DNA of 64,000 bases. Source: Streptomyces sp. NRRL S-1022. Lineage in GTDB: Bacteria; Actinomycetota; Actinomycetes; Streptomycetales; Streptomycetaceae. This document shows positions 51,380-59,693 of the stretch, in pieces. Location of the stretch: contig NZ_JOIU01000029.1 in assembly GCF_000720135.1 (NCBI RefSeq), positions 1-64,000 on the forward strand, given 5' to 3'. The translations under genes and the position numbers were made by a program. Position 1 is the first letter of the stretch. Each line of letters opens with the position of its first letter. Below the pieces are notes generated by a model. It did no database searches, was not told the DNA's origin, and saw nothing but the letters and a program-made list of their open reading frames with translations.

Positions 51380-51889
51380 ATGCGACGCACTGCCCGTGTG
51401 CTGGCCGGTACCGCGCTCGCCGTGGCCGCCGCGGCACCGGCCCACGCCGTGGGGACCGGCCGTCTGGATGTGTACCCGTCCACCGTGGCGCCCGGTGGCC
51501 AGGTCTCGGTGAACACGGCCGCGTGCGGGGACGCGGGCGCCGCGACCGGGGACGCGGGCGCGGTCGGTGCCGGCACGTTCATGCTGGCGCCCAGCGCGCA
51601 CGACGGCGAGGCGATCGGCCAGTTCCGGGTGCCGCCGAGCGCGCAGCCGGGGACGTACGAGATCGTCGCCCGGTGTGCCGTGGGCGACCGGCAGGTGACG
51701 GGCGATCTGGTGGTGGCGTTGAGCGCGGCGCACGAGCAGGTGCAGCCGCGGGGAAGCGTGAAGACGGGGGTCGGCGGCGGACTGGGCCCCGACCCCGTAC
51801 AGACCGCGGCGGGTGTGGCGGCACTGGCCGTCGCCGCCGCGGGCGGTACCTGGCTCCTGCATCGCCGGGCGAGAGGCGACGGGATCTGA
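51380..51889 (+). CDS. Secreted membrane-anchored protein, possible sortase substrate
   Basis: A 169-residue protein, ATG 51380 after GGGGAGC. A signal peptide (VLAGTALAVAAAAPAHA) is followed by an Ig-like domain (RLDVYPSTVAPGGQVSVNT, AIGQFRVPPSAQPGTYEIVA) with two cysteines. The C-terminus has a Gly-rich spacer (VKTGVGGGLGPDP), a hydrophobic span (TAAGVAALAVAAAGGTWLL) and a basic tail (HRRARGDGI), the layout of a cell-wall sorting signal although LPXTG is absent. A sortase gene lies 121 bp downstream, so it is a plausible substrate. No other function visible. Confidence 0.8.
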   Translation: MRRTARVLAGTALAVAAAAPAHAVGTGRLDVYPSTVAPGGQVSVNTAACGDAGAATGDAGAVGAGTFMLAPSAHDGEAIGQFRVPPSAQPGTYEIVARCAVGDRQVTGDLVVALSAAHEQVQPRGSVKTGVGGGLGPDPVQTAAGVAALAVAAAGGTWLLHRRARGDGI

Positions 51890-52010
51890 CGGACACCCTC
51901 CGCTGTCCGTCCGCGGTACCGCACATCCCGCCCCCTCCGGGTCCGACGCCCCTCGCGGCCCGGAGGGGGAGGGTGCTTCGGGGGGCCGCCCCCCGGGAGA
52001 GGGGTTTGCC

Positions 52011-52835
52011 ATGCGCAGGAACGCCGGGAGCGGCGTGAGCGGCCGGTACGGCGGCGCGGGGTGCGGCGGTGGTGCCGCGTGCGGCTCCTGCGCAGAGTGC
52101 GCCACCGGCGCCGGGTCCGGCAGCGGCGCCGGGTCCGGCAGCGGCGGCAGCGGCAGCGGCAGCGGCAGCGGGAGCAGGGGCCGCCGGCGGGGCCGCGGCG
52201 GCGGGCGGGGCAGGGCCGCCCGGCTCGGCGACACCGCCATAGCCGCCGTCACCGTCGTGGCCCTCGGCTCCGGGGTGTGGCTGCTGGGCGGCGGCACCCG
52301 CCCCGGCACGCCCCCACAGCCGTCAGTCGCCGAGGGCCGCCCGGACCCGGCCGGTGAACATGCCGGCGCCCCCGCGCTCGCCCCCTCCCCGCCGCTGCGC
52401 ATCCGCATCCCCGCGATCCGGGTGAACGCCCCGCTGACGGGCCTGGCCCTCACCCGCTCCGGCAGCCTGGACGCGCCGCCCGCCAAGGAGAAGAACCTCG
52501 CCGGCTGGTACGAGGCCGGCACCACCCCCGGCGAGACGGGCACCGCGATCGTCGCCGGGCACGTCGACAACACCGAGGGCCCCGCCGTCTTCTACGACCT
52601 GGGCGCGCTGAAGCGGGGCGCCCGCATCGAGGTCGACCGCCGGGACGGCTCGGTGGCCGTGTTCACCGTGGACGCGGTGGAGGTGTACTCGGCGCACGAC
52701 TTCCCCGACGACAAGGTGTACGGCGCGGCCCCCCGCCCCGAACTGCGCGTCATCACCTGCGGCGGGGGCTACTCCCGGACCACCGGCTACCAGGGCAACG
52801 TGGTGGTGTTCGCCCATCTGACGGGCAGCCGCTGA
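52011..52835 (+). CDS. Class F-like sortase with Gly/Ser-rich N-terminus
   Basis: A 274-residue transpeptidase that would anchor surface proteins to the cell wall. ATG 52011. Residues 1-70 are cytoplasmic and odd: cysteines (CGGGAACGSCAEC) then GSG repeats and an Arg/Gly run. One membrane span (IAAVTVVALGSGVWLLGGG) precedes the sortase fold: LRIRIPAIRVNAPLTGLALT, IVAGHVDNTEGPAVF (H184), LRVITCGGGYSRTTGYQGN (C250 and R256). The compact size and late TC-x5-R are those of class F sortases of actinobacteria. The upstream Ig-like protein is its likely substrate. Another start downstream of the repeats cannot be excluded. Confidence 0.88.
   Translation: MRRNAGSGVSGRYGGAGCGGGAACGSCAECATGAGSGSGAGSGSGGSGSGSGSGSRGRRRGRGGGRGRAARLGDTAIAAVTVVALGSGVWLLGGGTRPGTPPQPSVAEGRPDPAGEHAGAPALAPSPPLRIRIPAIRVNAPLTGLALTRSGSLDAPPAKEKNLAGWYEAGTTPGETGTAIVAGHVDNTEGPAVFYDLGALKRGARIEVDRRDGSVAVFTVDAVEVYSAHDFPDDKVYGAAPRPELRVITCGGGYSRTTGYQGNVVVFAHLTGSR
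52107..52169 (+). repeat. Tandem repeats inside the sortase N-terminus
   Basis: Two perfect 18-bp copies of ggcgccgggtccggcagc (52107-52124, 52125-52142) are followed by four copies of ggcagc (52146-52169). They encode the GSG-rich segment and are likely prone to length change by slippage without breaking the frame (units are multiples of 3). Confidence 0.85.
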
Positions 52836-52859
52836 AGGCCCGGTGCGGCCCCGGCAGGC

Positions 52860-53207
52860 TCAGCGCGGCTCCGGTATCCGGCTCAGGACGTGCCGCATCC
52901 CCCAGCCGGCGAGCGGCTCCAGCGCCTCGTTCAGCTGCCGGCCGCTCTGGGTCAGCGTGTACTCGACGCGGGGCGGCACCTCGTCGTACTCCTCGCGGTG
53001 CACGACACCGTCGGCCTCCAGCTCGCGCAGCTGCGCGGCGAGCACCTTCTCCGTGACACCGGGCAGCCGCCGGCGCAGTTCACCGAAGCGGCATGTGCCG
53101 CATTCGCCCAGCACCCACAGGATCGACACCTTCCACTTGCCGTCGATGATGTCCATCGCCGCGTCGGTCCCGCACATGCGGGCCCCCGGCCGCCGTCCCA
53201 CCGGCAT
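52860..53207 (-). CDS. HxlR-family transcriptional regulator
   Basis: A 115-residue winged-helix regulator: MCGTDAAMDIIDGKWKVSIL, LGECGTCRFGELRRRLPGV, TEKVLAAQLRELEADGVV, PPRVEYTLTQSGRQL. ATG 53205-53207 lies after GGGGGAGG. Cysteines near the N-terminus and after helix 2 (MCGT, ECGTC) are candidates for redox or electrophile sensing, as in HypR/QorR-type members. It is divergent from the imine-reductase-like gene, with a strong palindrome between them, so it probably controls that gene. Confidence 0.92.
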   Translation of the reverse strand: MPVGRRPGARMCGTDAAMDIIDGKWKVSILWVLGECGTCRFGELRRRLPGVTEKVLAAQLRELEADGVVHREEYDEVPPRVEYTLTQSGRQLNEALEPLAGWGMRHVLSRIPEPR

Positions 53208-53252
53208 GGTCCTCCCCCTTCCGACCTGCACCCTTTCCCGCTGGTAACCACC

Positions 53253-53271
53253 TACTTACAAGTACGTACTT
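53253..53271. promoter_or_regulatory. Candidate HxlR operator
   Basis: AAGTACGTACTT (53260-53271) is a perfect 12-bp palindrome, and the overlapping TACTTACAAGTA (53253-53264) is a near-perfect one. GTAC/ACTT-type dyads are typical HxlR targets. It sits between the two divergent genes, 35-53 bp from each start. Confidence 0.6.
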
Positions 53272-53305
53272 CTGCGCGGCGGTTCCACGGGTGAGCCTAG
53301 TCGCC

Positions 53306-54193
53306 ATGACCGACACCTCCTCTTCCTCCGCGCCCCGTACTCCTCTGACCCTGCTCGGCACCGGTGCGATGGGCACCGCGCTCGGGCGGGCCTGGCTCGC
53401 CGCCGGGCATCCGCTGACCGTGTGGAACCGCACGCCCGGCCGGACGGCCGCGCTGACCGCCGAGGGCGCGGTGGCGGCGGGGAGCGCGGCGGAGGCGGTG
53501 GCCGCGAACCGGCTCGTCGTGGCCTGTCTGCTGGACGACGCCTCGGTGGGCACCGCCCTGGACTCCGCGGAGCTGGGCGGCCGGGACCTGGTGAACCTCA
53601 CCACCGGCACTCCGGCCGAAGCCCGGGAGCGCGCCGCCTGGGCCGAGAAGCGGGGCGCCCGGTTCCTGGACGGCGGGATCATGGCCGTACCGCCGATGAT
53701 CGGTGTGCCCGGCGCCTTCGTGCTCTACAGCGGCCACCAGGAGCTGTTCGAGGAGCACCGGGACACCCTCGCCGTCCCGGCCGGCACCGAGTACGTCGGC
53801 GCCGACCCCGGTCTCGCCGCGCTGCACGACGTGGCGCTGCTGAGCGGGATGTACGGCATGTTCGCCGGGATCACCCACGCGTTCGCGCTGCTGCGCGGGA
53901 CGGACGTGGCGCCCCAGGACTTCGCCGCGCTGCTCGTGCCGTGGCTGGACGCGATGTCCGGCATGGCGCGGGAGACGGCCGAACGGCTGGTCTCCGGCGA
54001 CTACACCACCGGAGTCGTCTCCAACCTGGCGATGCAGGTCGCCGGCAGCGGGACGCTGCTGCGCACGGCCGCGGAACAGGGCGTGAGCCCGGAGCTGATC
54101 ACCCCGTTCCTGGAGCTGATGCGCCGCAGGCTGGCCGACGGCCACGCCGGGGAGGACACCACCGGCCTGGTGGACCTCCTGCGCACCCGCTGA
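53306..54193 (+). CDS. Imine-reductase-like NADPH-dependent dehydrogenase
   Basis: A 295-residue member of the beta-hydroxyacid dehydrogenase/imine reductase superfamily. Rossmann motif LTLLGTGAMGTALGRAWLAA with NADPH-favouring WNRTPGRT; then LVNLTTGTPAEARERAAWAE, FLDGGIMAVPPMIGVPGAF, VLYSGHQELFEEHRDTL and the C-terminal helical dimerisation domain (GDYTTGVVSNLAMQVAGSG). The GTP and AVPPMIG segments and lack of the classical catalytic lysine context fit imine reductases (IREDs), which reduce cyclic imines. ATG 53306; an upstream GTG at 53291 is possible. It is likely regulated by the divergent HxlR. The substrate is unknown. Confidence 0.82.
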   Translation: MTDTSSSSAPRTPLTLLGTGAMGTALGRAWLAAGHPLTVWNRTPGRTAALTAEGAVAAGSAAEAVAANRLVVACLLDDASVGTALDSAELGGRDLVNLTTGTPAEARERAAWAEKRGARFLDGGIMAVPPMIGVPGAFVLYSGHQELFEEHRDTLAVPAGTEYVGADPGLAALHDVALLSGMYGMFAGITHAFALLRGTDVAPQDFAALLVPWLDAMSGMARETAERLVSGDYTTGVVSNLAMQVAGSGTLLRTAAEQGVSPELITPFLELMRRRLADGHAGEDTTGLVDLLRTR

Positions 54194-54269
54194 CCGCCGG
54201 GCCGGCCGGGTCCCGCTCGCGGAAGAAGTGATTCGCGCACGGTCGGAGGCGCGCTCTAGCATGCGCGCT

Positions 54270-55682
54270 ATGGCAAAGGCACCCGTTCTCACGCCCCGGG
54301 CGGAAGACTTCCCCCGCTGGTACCAGGAACTGATCGGCAAGGCCGAGCTGGCAGACAACGGCCCGGTGCGCGGCACCATGGTCATCCGACCGTACGGGTA
54401 CGGGCTGTGGGAGCGGATGCAGCAGGAGATGGACTCCCGCATCAAGGCCGCGGGTGCCTCCAACGCCTACTTCCCGCTCTTCATCCCGCAGTCCTACCTG
54501 ACCAGGGAAGCCGAGCACGTCGAGGGCTTCGCCCCCGAACTCGCGGTCGTCACGCACGGCGGGGGCAAGGAACTGGAGGAGCCGATCGTCGTCCGGCCCA
54601 CCTCCGAGACGATCGTCAACGAGTACTTCTCGAAGTGGGTGCAGAGCTACCGGGACCTGCCCCTGCTCATCAACCAGTGGGCGAACGTCGTGCGTTGGGA
54701 GATGCGTCCGCGGGTCTTCCTCCGTACGACCGAGTTCCTCTGGCAGGAGGGGCACACCGCCCACGCCACCTATGAGGACGCCCGCGCCTACGCCTCCCGC
54801 ATCCACCGGGACGTCTACTACGACTTCATGGTCAACGTCCTGGGCATCGACGTGGTCCTCGGCCGCAAGACCGCCAGGGAGCGCTTCGCCGGCGCGATCA
54901 ACACCCTCACCCTCGAGGGCATGATGGGCGACGGCAAGGCGCTGCAGATGGGCACCAGCCATGAGCTGGGCCAGAACTTCGCCAGGGCCTTCCACACCCA
55001 GTACCTGTCCAAGGAGGGCAGGCAGGAGCTGGTGTGGCAGACCTCCTGGGGTGTGTCGACCCGGATGGTCGGCGGTCTGATCATGTCGCACGGCGACGAC
55101 AGCGGACTTCGCGTGCCGCCGCGGCTGGCGCCGGTCCAGGCCGTCGTGCTCGCGATCAAGGGCGACGACACGGTGATCGCCAAGGTCCGTGAGATCAGTG
55201 ACAGGCTCAGGGCCGCGGGTGTGCGCGTCCAGGTCGACGACCGCACCGACATCCCCTTCGGCCGGCGCGCCGTCGACTGGGAACTCAAGGGTGTGCCGGT
55301 CCGCATCGAGGTGGGCCCGCGCGACCTGGAGAACGGCACCGCGATGCTGGCCCGCCGTATCCCCGGCGGCAAGGAGCCCGTGCGGACCGGGGAACTCGAA
55401 GCGCTGCTCCCCAAGGTCCTGGAGGAGGACCAGGCACTGCTGCTCGCGCAGTCCCGCGAGCGCCGCAGGGACCGCACGGTCGACGCGGCCACGATCGAGG
55501 AGGCCGCGGAGGCCGCGGCCACCGGCTGGGCGCGCATCCCCTGGGCCACGCTGGGCCCGGAGGGCGAGGCGGCCCTCGCCGAACAGGGCGTGTCCGTGCG
55601 GTGCCTCGTCGCCGCGGACGGCTCGGTCCCCGACGCCGACGACCAGCCGGGGAACGTCGCCCTCGTGTCGCGCGCGTACTGA
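54270..55682 (+). CDS. proS: Prolyl-tRNA synthetase, archaeal/eukaryotic-type
   Basis: A 470-residue class II aminoacyl-tRNA synthetase. Start ATG 54270 (MAKAPVLTPRAEDFP); ATG 54261 is an alternative. Motif 1 region GTMVIRPYGYGLWERMQ, motif 2 RWEMRPRVFLRTTEFLWQ, motif 3 IMSHGDDSGLRVPPRLAP. It lacks the editing insertion of bacterial ProRS and ends in a C-terminal tyrosine (VSRAY), as archaeal-type enzymes do. Streptomyces normally has a bacterial-type ProRS elsewhere, so this may be an accessory copy. It uses at least seven AGG arginine codons (54504, 54876, 54984, 55020, 55203, 55209, 55467), uncommon in neighbours, which hints at transfer. A terminator hairpin follows. Confidence 0.92.
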   Translation: MAKAPVLTPRAEDFPRWYQELIGKAELADNGPVRGTMVIRPYGYGLWERMQQEMDSRIKAAGASNAYFPLFIPQSYLTREAEHVEGFAPELAVVTHGGGKELEEPIVVRPTSETIVNEYFSKWVQSYRDLPLLINQWANVVRWEMRPRVFLRTTEFLWQEGHTAHATYEDARAYASRIHRDVYYDFMVNVLGIDVVLGRKTARERFAGAINTLTLEGMMGDGKALQMGTSHELGQNFARAFHTQYLSKEGRQELVWQTSWGVSTRMVGGLIMSHGDDSGLRVPPRLAPVQAVVLAIKGDDTVIAKVREISDRLRAAGVRVQVDDRTDIPFGRRAVDWELKGVPVRIEVGPRDLENGTAMLARRIPGGKEPVRTGELEALLPKVLEEDQALLLAQSRERRRDRTVDAATIEEAAEAAATGWARIPWATLGPEGEAALAEQGVSVRCLVAADGSVPDADDQPGNVALVSRAY

Positions 55683-55690
55683 CACGCGCC

Positions 55691-55726
55691 GGGTCCGGCA
55701 CCGGTGCACCCGCCGGCGCCGGACCC
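55691..55726 (+). terminator. Hairpin terminator after proS
   Basis: gggtccggc (55691-55699) and gccggaccc (55718-55726) form a perfect 9-bp stem 8 bp after the proS stop. The loop itself contains a smaller ggtgcacc palindrome. Confidence 0.6.
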
Positions 55727-55808
55727 TCGCTCGTGTGCCGCGTCCCGCCCGGGGAACAGGCGTCACGGCGCCTCCTCACACCCGCCGCCCTATTTCGCTG
55801 AGGGCAGC

Positions 55809-55846
55809 GTTCCCCCCAGGAAACAGACGTGATCCCACCGGGTAAC
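55809..55846 (+). promoter_or_regulatory. Candidate GlnR binding site upstream of the nir operon
   Basis: Four half-sites with 11-bp period: GTTCC (55809), GAAAC (55820), GATCC (55831) and GTAAC (55842), each separated by exactly 6 bases. This follows the GlnR pattern gTnAc-n6-GaAAc-n6-gTnAc-n6-GaAAc. It ends 22 bp before the first nir gene. GlnR is known to activate nirB in S. coelicolor under nitrogen limitation. Confidence 0.6.
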
Positions 55847-55868
55847 GTCCGGACCGCACGCTCGTGGC

Positions 55869-57083
55869 ATGACCTCGAATACGCGTGTGGTGGTGATCGG
55901 CGCCGGCCTCGCGGGCGTACGGCTCGCCCGGCGGCTCGGCGACCTGGGCACGCCCGCGCTGCTCGTCGGCGACGAGGAGCACGCCCCGTACAACCGGGTG
56001 CTGCTGGCCGAGGTGCTGGCCGGCCGGTACGCGCCGGAGGTGATCACCCTCCCGCCGCCCGCGGGTCTGCTGCGCACCCGGGTCACCGGCATCGACCGGG
56101 CCGCCCGGACCGTCGACTGCGCCGACGGCATGTCGATCGCGTACGACACGCTGGTCCTGGCCACCGGCTCCAACCCCGTACTGCCCCCGCTGCGCGGCCT
56201 GTTCACCCCCGGCCACCGACTCCCCGAGGGCGTCCACGCGTTCCGCACCATGGACGACTGCCTGGGCCTGGCCGAGGCGGTGCGGCCCGGCGTACGGGCG
56301 GTCGTCATCGGCGGCGGGCTGCTCGGGGTCTCCGCGGCCCGCGCGCTCGCCGTCCGCGGCGCCCAGGTGGTGCTCGCCCAGCAGGCCGAGCGGCTCATGG
56401 AGCGCCAGCTCGACCCGGACGCCTCCCGGCTGGTGCTGAGGCACCTGACCGGCCTGGGCGTCGAGGTGCACACCGAGTGCCGGGTCCGGGACGTGCGCTG
56501 CGTCGCCGGCGCGGTCCGCTCGGTGGAACTGGCCGACGGCTACGCCCTCGACGCCGACCTCGTCGTCCTGGCCTGCGGGGTGCGGCCGCGCACCGGCCTC
56601 GCCGAACAGGCGGGCCTGGCCGTGCGCAAGGGCGTCCTCGTGGACGACGAACTGCGCACCTCCGACCCGCACATCCACGCCATCGGCGACTGCGCCCAGC
56701 ACGACGGCACGGTCTACGGCCTGGCCGCCCCGGCCCTCGAACAGGCCGACGCGCTCGCCGCACTGCTGGCGGGCGACACCGGTGCCCGCTACACCGGCAC
56801 CCGTTCGCTGACCCGGCTGACCCTGACCGGCCCCGAATCCCCCTTCGATCTCGCCGCGTTCGGCGAGACGGAGGCCCGGCCCGGCGACGACGTCGTACGG
56901 CTGGCCGACGCCACCCGCGGCACCTACCGCAAGGTCGTCGTCCGCGACGACCGCCTGGTCGGCGGGGTCCTCGTCGGCGAACTCGGCACCGTCGGCGCGC
57001 TCGCCCGCGCCTGGGAGGGGGCCGAGCCGCTCCCCGGCGACGGCCCCCTGCTCCACCTGCTCACCAACGATGGAGGCTCCTGA
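55869..57083 (+). CDS. NAD(P)/FAD-dependent oxidoreductase of the nitrite reductase operon
   Basis: A 404-residue flavoprotein similar to the N-terminal half of NirB: VVVIGAGLAGVRLARRLGDL (FAD), APYNRVLLAEVLAGRYAPE, LVLATGSNPVLPPLRG, VVIGGGLLGVSAARALAVRG (NAD), and HIHAIGDCAQHDGTVYGLAAP. It lacks the siroheme domain. ATG 55869, one base ahead of a contiguous nirB start at 57084 (stop and start abut). It could be an electron donor to the nitrate reductase, which has no flavin domain of its own, or to NirB; this is inference. It corresponds to SCO2486 by position, from memory. Confidence 0.88.
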   Translation: MTSNTRVVVIGAGLAGVRLARRLGDLGTPALLVGDEEHAPYNRVLLAEVLAGRYAPEVITLPPPAGLLRTRVTGIDRAARTVDCADGMSIAYDTLVLATGSNPVLPPLRGLFTPGHRLPEGVHAFRTMDDCLGLAEAVRPGVRAVVIGGGLLGVSAARALAVRGAQVVLAQQAERLMERQLDPDASRLVLRHLTGLGVEVHTECRVRDVRCVAGAVRSVELADGYALDADLVVLACGVRPRTGLAEQAGLAVRKGVLVDDELRTSDPHIHAIGDCAQHDGTVYGLAAPALEQADALAALLAGDTGARYTGTRSLTRLTLTGPESPFDLAAFGETEARPGDDVVRLADATRGTYRKVVVRDDRLVGGVLVGELGTVGALARAWEGAEPLPGDGPLLHLLTNDGGS

Positions 57084-59693
57084 ATGTCCGCCACCCCGGG
57101 GGCCACCCCCACGATCGTGCTCGTCGGCCACGGCATGGTCGGCCAGCGCTTCCTCGAAGCGCTGGCCGAGCGCGGCCTGACCGCCACGCACCGCGTGGTC
57201 GTGCTGTGCGAGGAACCGCGTCCGGCCTACGACCGCGTGCAGCTCACCTCGTACTTCTCCGGCAGGACGCCGGAGGACCTCTCCCTGACCGACATGGGGT
57301 TCATCGAGGACCACGGCATCGAGCTGCACATCGGCGACCCGGCCGAGACGATCGACCGCGAGACGAGGAAGGTGACCGCCCGCTCGGGGCTCACCGTCGG
57401 CTACGACGTCCTCGTCCTGGCCACCGGCTCCTACCCGTTCGTCCCGCCGGTCCCCCACAAGGACGCCACCGGCTGCTTCGTCTACCGGACCATCGAGGAC
57501 CTGCTGGCCATCGAGGAGTACGCGAGGACGAAGGCCGTCACGGGCGCCGTCGTCGGCGGCGGCCTGCTCGGCCTGGAGGCGGCCGGCGCCCTCAAGGGCC
57601 TCGGGGTCGAGGCGCACATCGTGGAGTTCGCGCCGCGGCTGATGCCGGTGCAGGTGGACGACGGCGGCGGCACGGCGCTGCTGCGGACCATCGAGGGCAT
57701 GGGCCTGACCGTGCACACCGGCGTGGGCACGCAGGAGATCGTCGTCGACGGGGCCGGTGCCGTCACCGGCATGAAGCTGTCCGACGGCTCCCAACTCGCC
57801 ACCGACATGGTGGTGTTCAGCGCCGGTGTCCGCCCCCGCGACCAGCTGGCCCGCGCCGCGGGCCTCACGGTCGGCGAGCGCGGCGGCATCGCGGTGGACG
57901 AGCAGTGCCGGACCGTCTCCGACCCGCACGTGTTCGCGATCGGCGAGTGCGCGCTGGCCGCGGACGGCCGGGTGTACGGCCTGGTGGCGCCGGGCTACGA
58001 CCAGGCCGAGACGGTGGCGGCGACGATCGCCGAGGACGAGGCCTCCTTCACCGGGGCCGACCTGTCCACCAAGCTGAAGCTGCTCGGCGTGGACGTGGCC
58101 TCCTTCGGCGACGCCCACGGCACCACCGAGGGCTGCCTGGACGTCGTCTACTCCGACTCCCGCGCCGGTCTGTACAAGAAGCTGGTCGTCGGCCGGGACG
58201 GCACGCTGCTCGGCGGCATCCTGGTCGGCGACGCGGAGGCGTACGGCACCCTGCGCGCGCTCACCGGTTCGGTGCCGCCCGTCGCCCCCGAGTCGCTCGT
58301 CCTGCCGGCCGGAGCCGACGAGGGGGCCCGGCTCGGCCCGTCCGCGCTGCCGGACGAGGCGATCATCTGCTCCTGCCACAACGTCAGCAAGGGCACGATC
58401 CGCGGCGCGGTCACCGAGCACAGGTGCACCAGCGTTCCCGAGGTGAAGAAGTGCACCAAGGCGGGTACCGGCTGCGGCAGTTGTGTGAAGGTGCTGGGCC
58501 AGCTGGTCGGCGCCGAGCTGGAGGCGTCCGGCGTCGAGGTCGACAAGGGCCTGTGCGGCTGCTTCGCCCGGACCCGCGAGGAGCTGTACGAGATCGTCCG
58601 GGCGCTGCGGATCACCTCGTACCAGGAGCTGCTGGACCGTTACGGCCGCGAGGACGCCCGGGGCGGTGACGGCTGCGAGGTGTGCAAGCCGGCGGTCGGC
58701 TCGGTCATCGCCTCCCTCGCCCCGGCGATCGGCGCGAGCGGCTACGTCCTGGACGGCGAGCAGGCCGCGCTGCAGGACACCAACGACCACTTCCTCGCCA
58801 ACCTGCAGAAGAACGGCTCGTACTCGGTGGTGCCGCGGATCCCCGGCGGGGAGATCGCGCCCGAGAAGCTGATCGTGATCGGTGAGATCGCGCGGGACTT
58901 CGGCCTCTACACGAAGATCACCGGCGGTCAGCGGATCGACATGTTCGGCGCCCGCGTGGAGCAGCTGCCGCTGATCTGGGCACGCCTGGTGGACGCCGGC
59001 TTCGAGTCGGGGCACGCGTACGGCAAGTCGCTGCGCACGGTGAAGTCCTGTGTGGGTTCCACCTGGTGCCGGTACGGCGTGCAGGACTCGGTGCGGATGG
59101 CGATCGACCTGGAGCTGCGCTACCGGGGCCTGAGGTCCCCGCACAAGCTGAAGTCGGCCGTGTCCGGGTGCGCCCGCGAGTGCGCGGAGGCCCAGTCGAA
59201 GGACTTCGGTGTGATCGCCACCGCGAACGGCTGGAACCTGTACGTCGGCGGCAACGGCGGCGCGACCCCGCGCCACGCCGACCTGCTGGCCCAGGACCTG
59301 TCCGACGCCGAACTGGTGCGGCTGATCGACCGGTTCCTGATGTTCTACATCCGTACGGCGGACCGTCTGGAGCGGACCAGCACCTGGCTGGAGCGCATCC
59401 CGGGCGGCCTGGAGCACGTACGGGACGTGGTGGTGCACGACTCGCTCGGCATCTGCGACGAGCTGGAGAAGCTCATGCGGGCGCACGTCGCCCACTACCG
59501 CGACGAGTGGGCGGAGACCGTGGGCGACCCCGAGAGGCTGGCCCGGTTCGTGTCCTTCGTGAACGCGCCGGACACCCCGGACCCGGTCGTCTCCTTCGTC
59601 CCCGAGCGCGACCAGATCAAGCCCGACCTGCCGCTGCTGAACATCGGCCTGCGGCCCGCCGACGACGTCCTGGAAGGAAGCGCCCAGCGATGA
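57084..59693 (+). CDS. nirB: Assimilatory nitrite reductase (NADH) large subunit
   Basis: An 869-residue siroheme enzyme reducing nitrite to ammonia. N-terminal FAD/NAD domains (TIVLVGHGMVGQRFLEAL, VVGGGLLGLEAAGALKGLG, HVFAIGECALAADGRVYGLV), a BFD-like [2Fe-2S] domain with C429, C431, C464 and C467 (CSCHNVSKGTIRGAV, TGCGSC), and the nitrite/sulfite reductase domain with the [4Fe-4S]-siroheme ligands C656, C662 (SCVGSTWCRYG) and C696, C700 (SGCARECAEAQSKD). ATG 57084 follows the upstream stop without a gap, and its own stop overlaps the nirD start. Expected to be GlnR-activated. Confidence 0.97.
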   Translation: MSATPGATPTIVLVGHGMVGQRFLEALAERGLTATHRVVVLCEEPRPAYDRVQLTSYFSGRTPEDLSLTDMGFIEDHGIELHIGDPAETIDRETRKVTARSGLTVGYDVLVLATGSYPFVPPVPHKDATGCFVYRTIEDLLAIEEYARTKAVTGAVVGGGLLGLEAAGALKGLGVEAHIVEFAPRLMPVQVDDGGGTALLRTIEGMGLTVHTGVGTQEIVVDGAGAVTGMKLSDGSQLATDMVVFSAGVRPRDQLARAAGLTVGERGGIAVDEQCRTVSDPHVFAIGECALAADGRVYGLVAPGYDQAETVAATIAEDEASFTGADLSTKLKLLGVDVASFGDAHGTTEGCLDVVYSDSRAGLYKKLVVGRDGTLLGGILVGDAEAYGTLRALTGSVPPVAPESLVLPAGADEGARLGPSALPDEAIICSCHNVSKGTIRGAVTEHRCTSVPEVKKCTKAGTGCGSCVKVLGQLVGAELEASGVEVDKGLCGCFARTREELYEIVRALRITSYQELLDRYGREDARGGDGCEVCKPAVGSVIASLAPAIGASGYVLDGEQAALQDTNDHFLANLQKNGSYSVVPRIPGGEIAPEKLIVIGEIARDFGLYTKITGGQRIDMFGARVEQLPLIWARLVDAGFESGHAYGKSLRTVKSCVGSTWCRYGVQDSVRMAIDLELRYRGLRSPHKLKSAVSGCARECAEAQSKDFGVIATANGWNLYVGGNGGATPRHADLLAQDLSDAELVRLIDRFLMFYIRTADRLERTSTWLERIPGGLEHVRDVVVHDSLGICDELEKLMRAHVAHYRDEWAETVGDPERLARFVSFVNAPDTPDPVVSFVPERDQIKPDLPLLNIGLRPADDVLEGSAQR

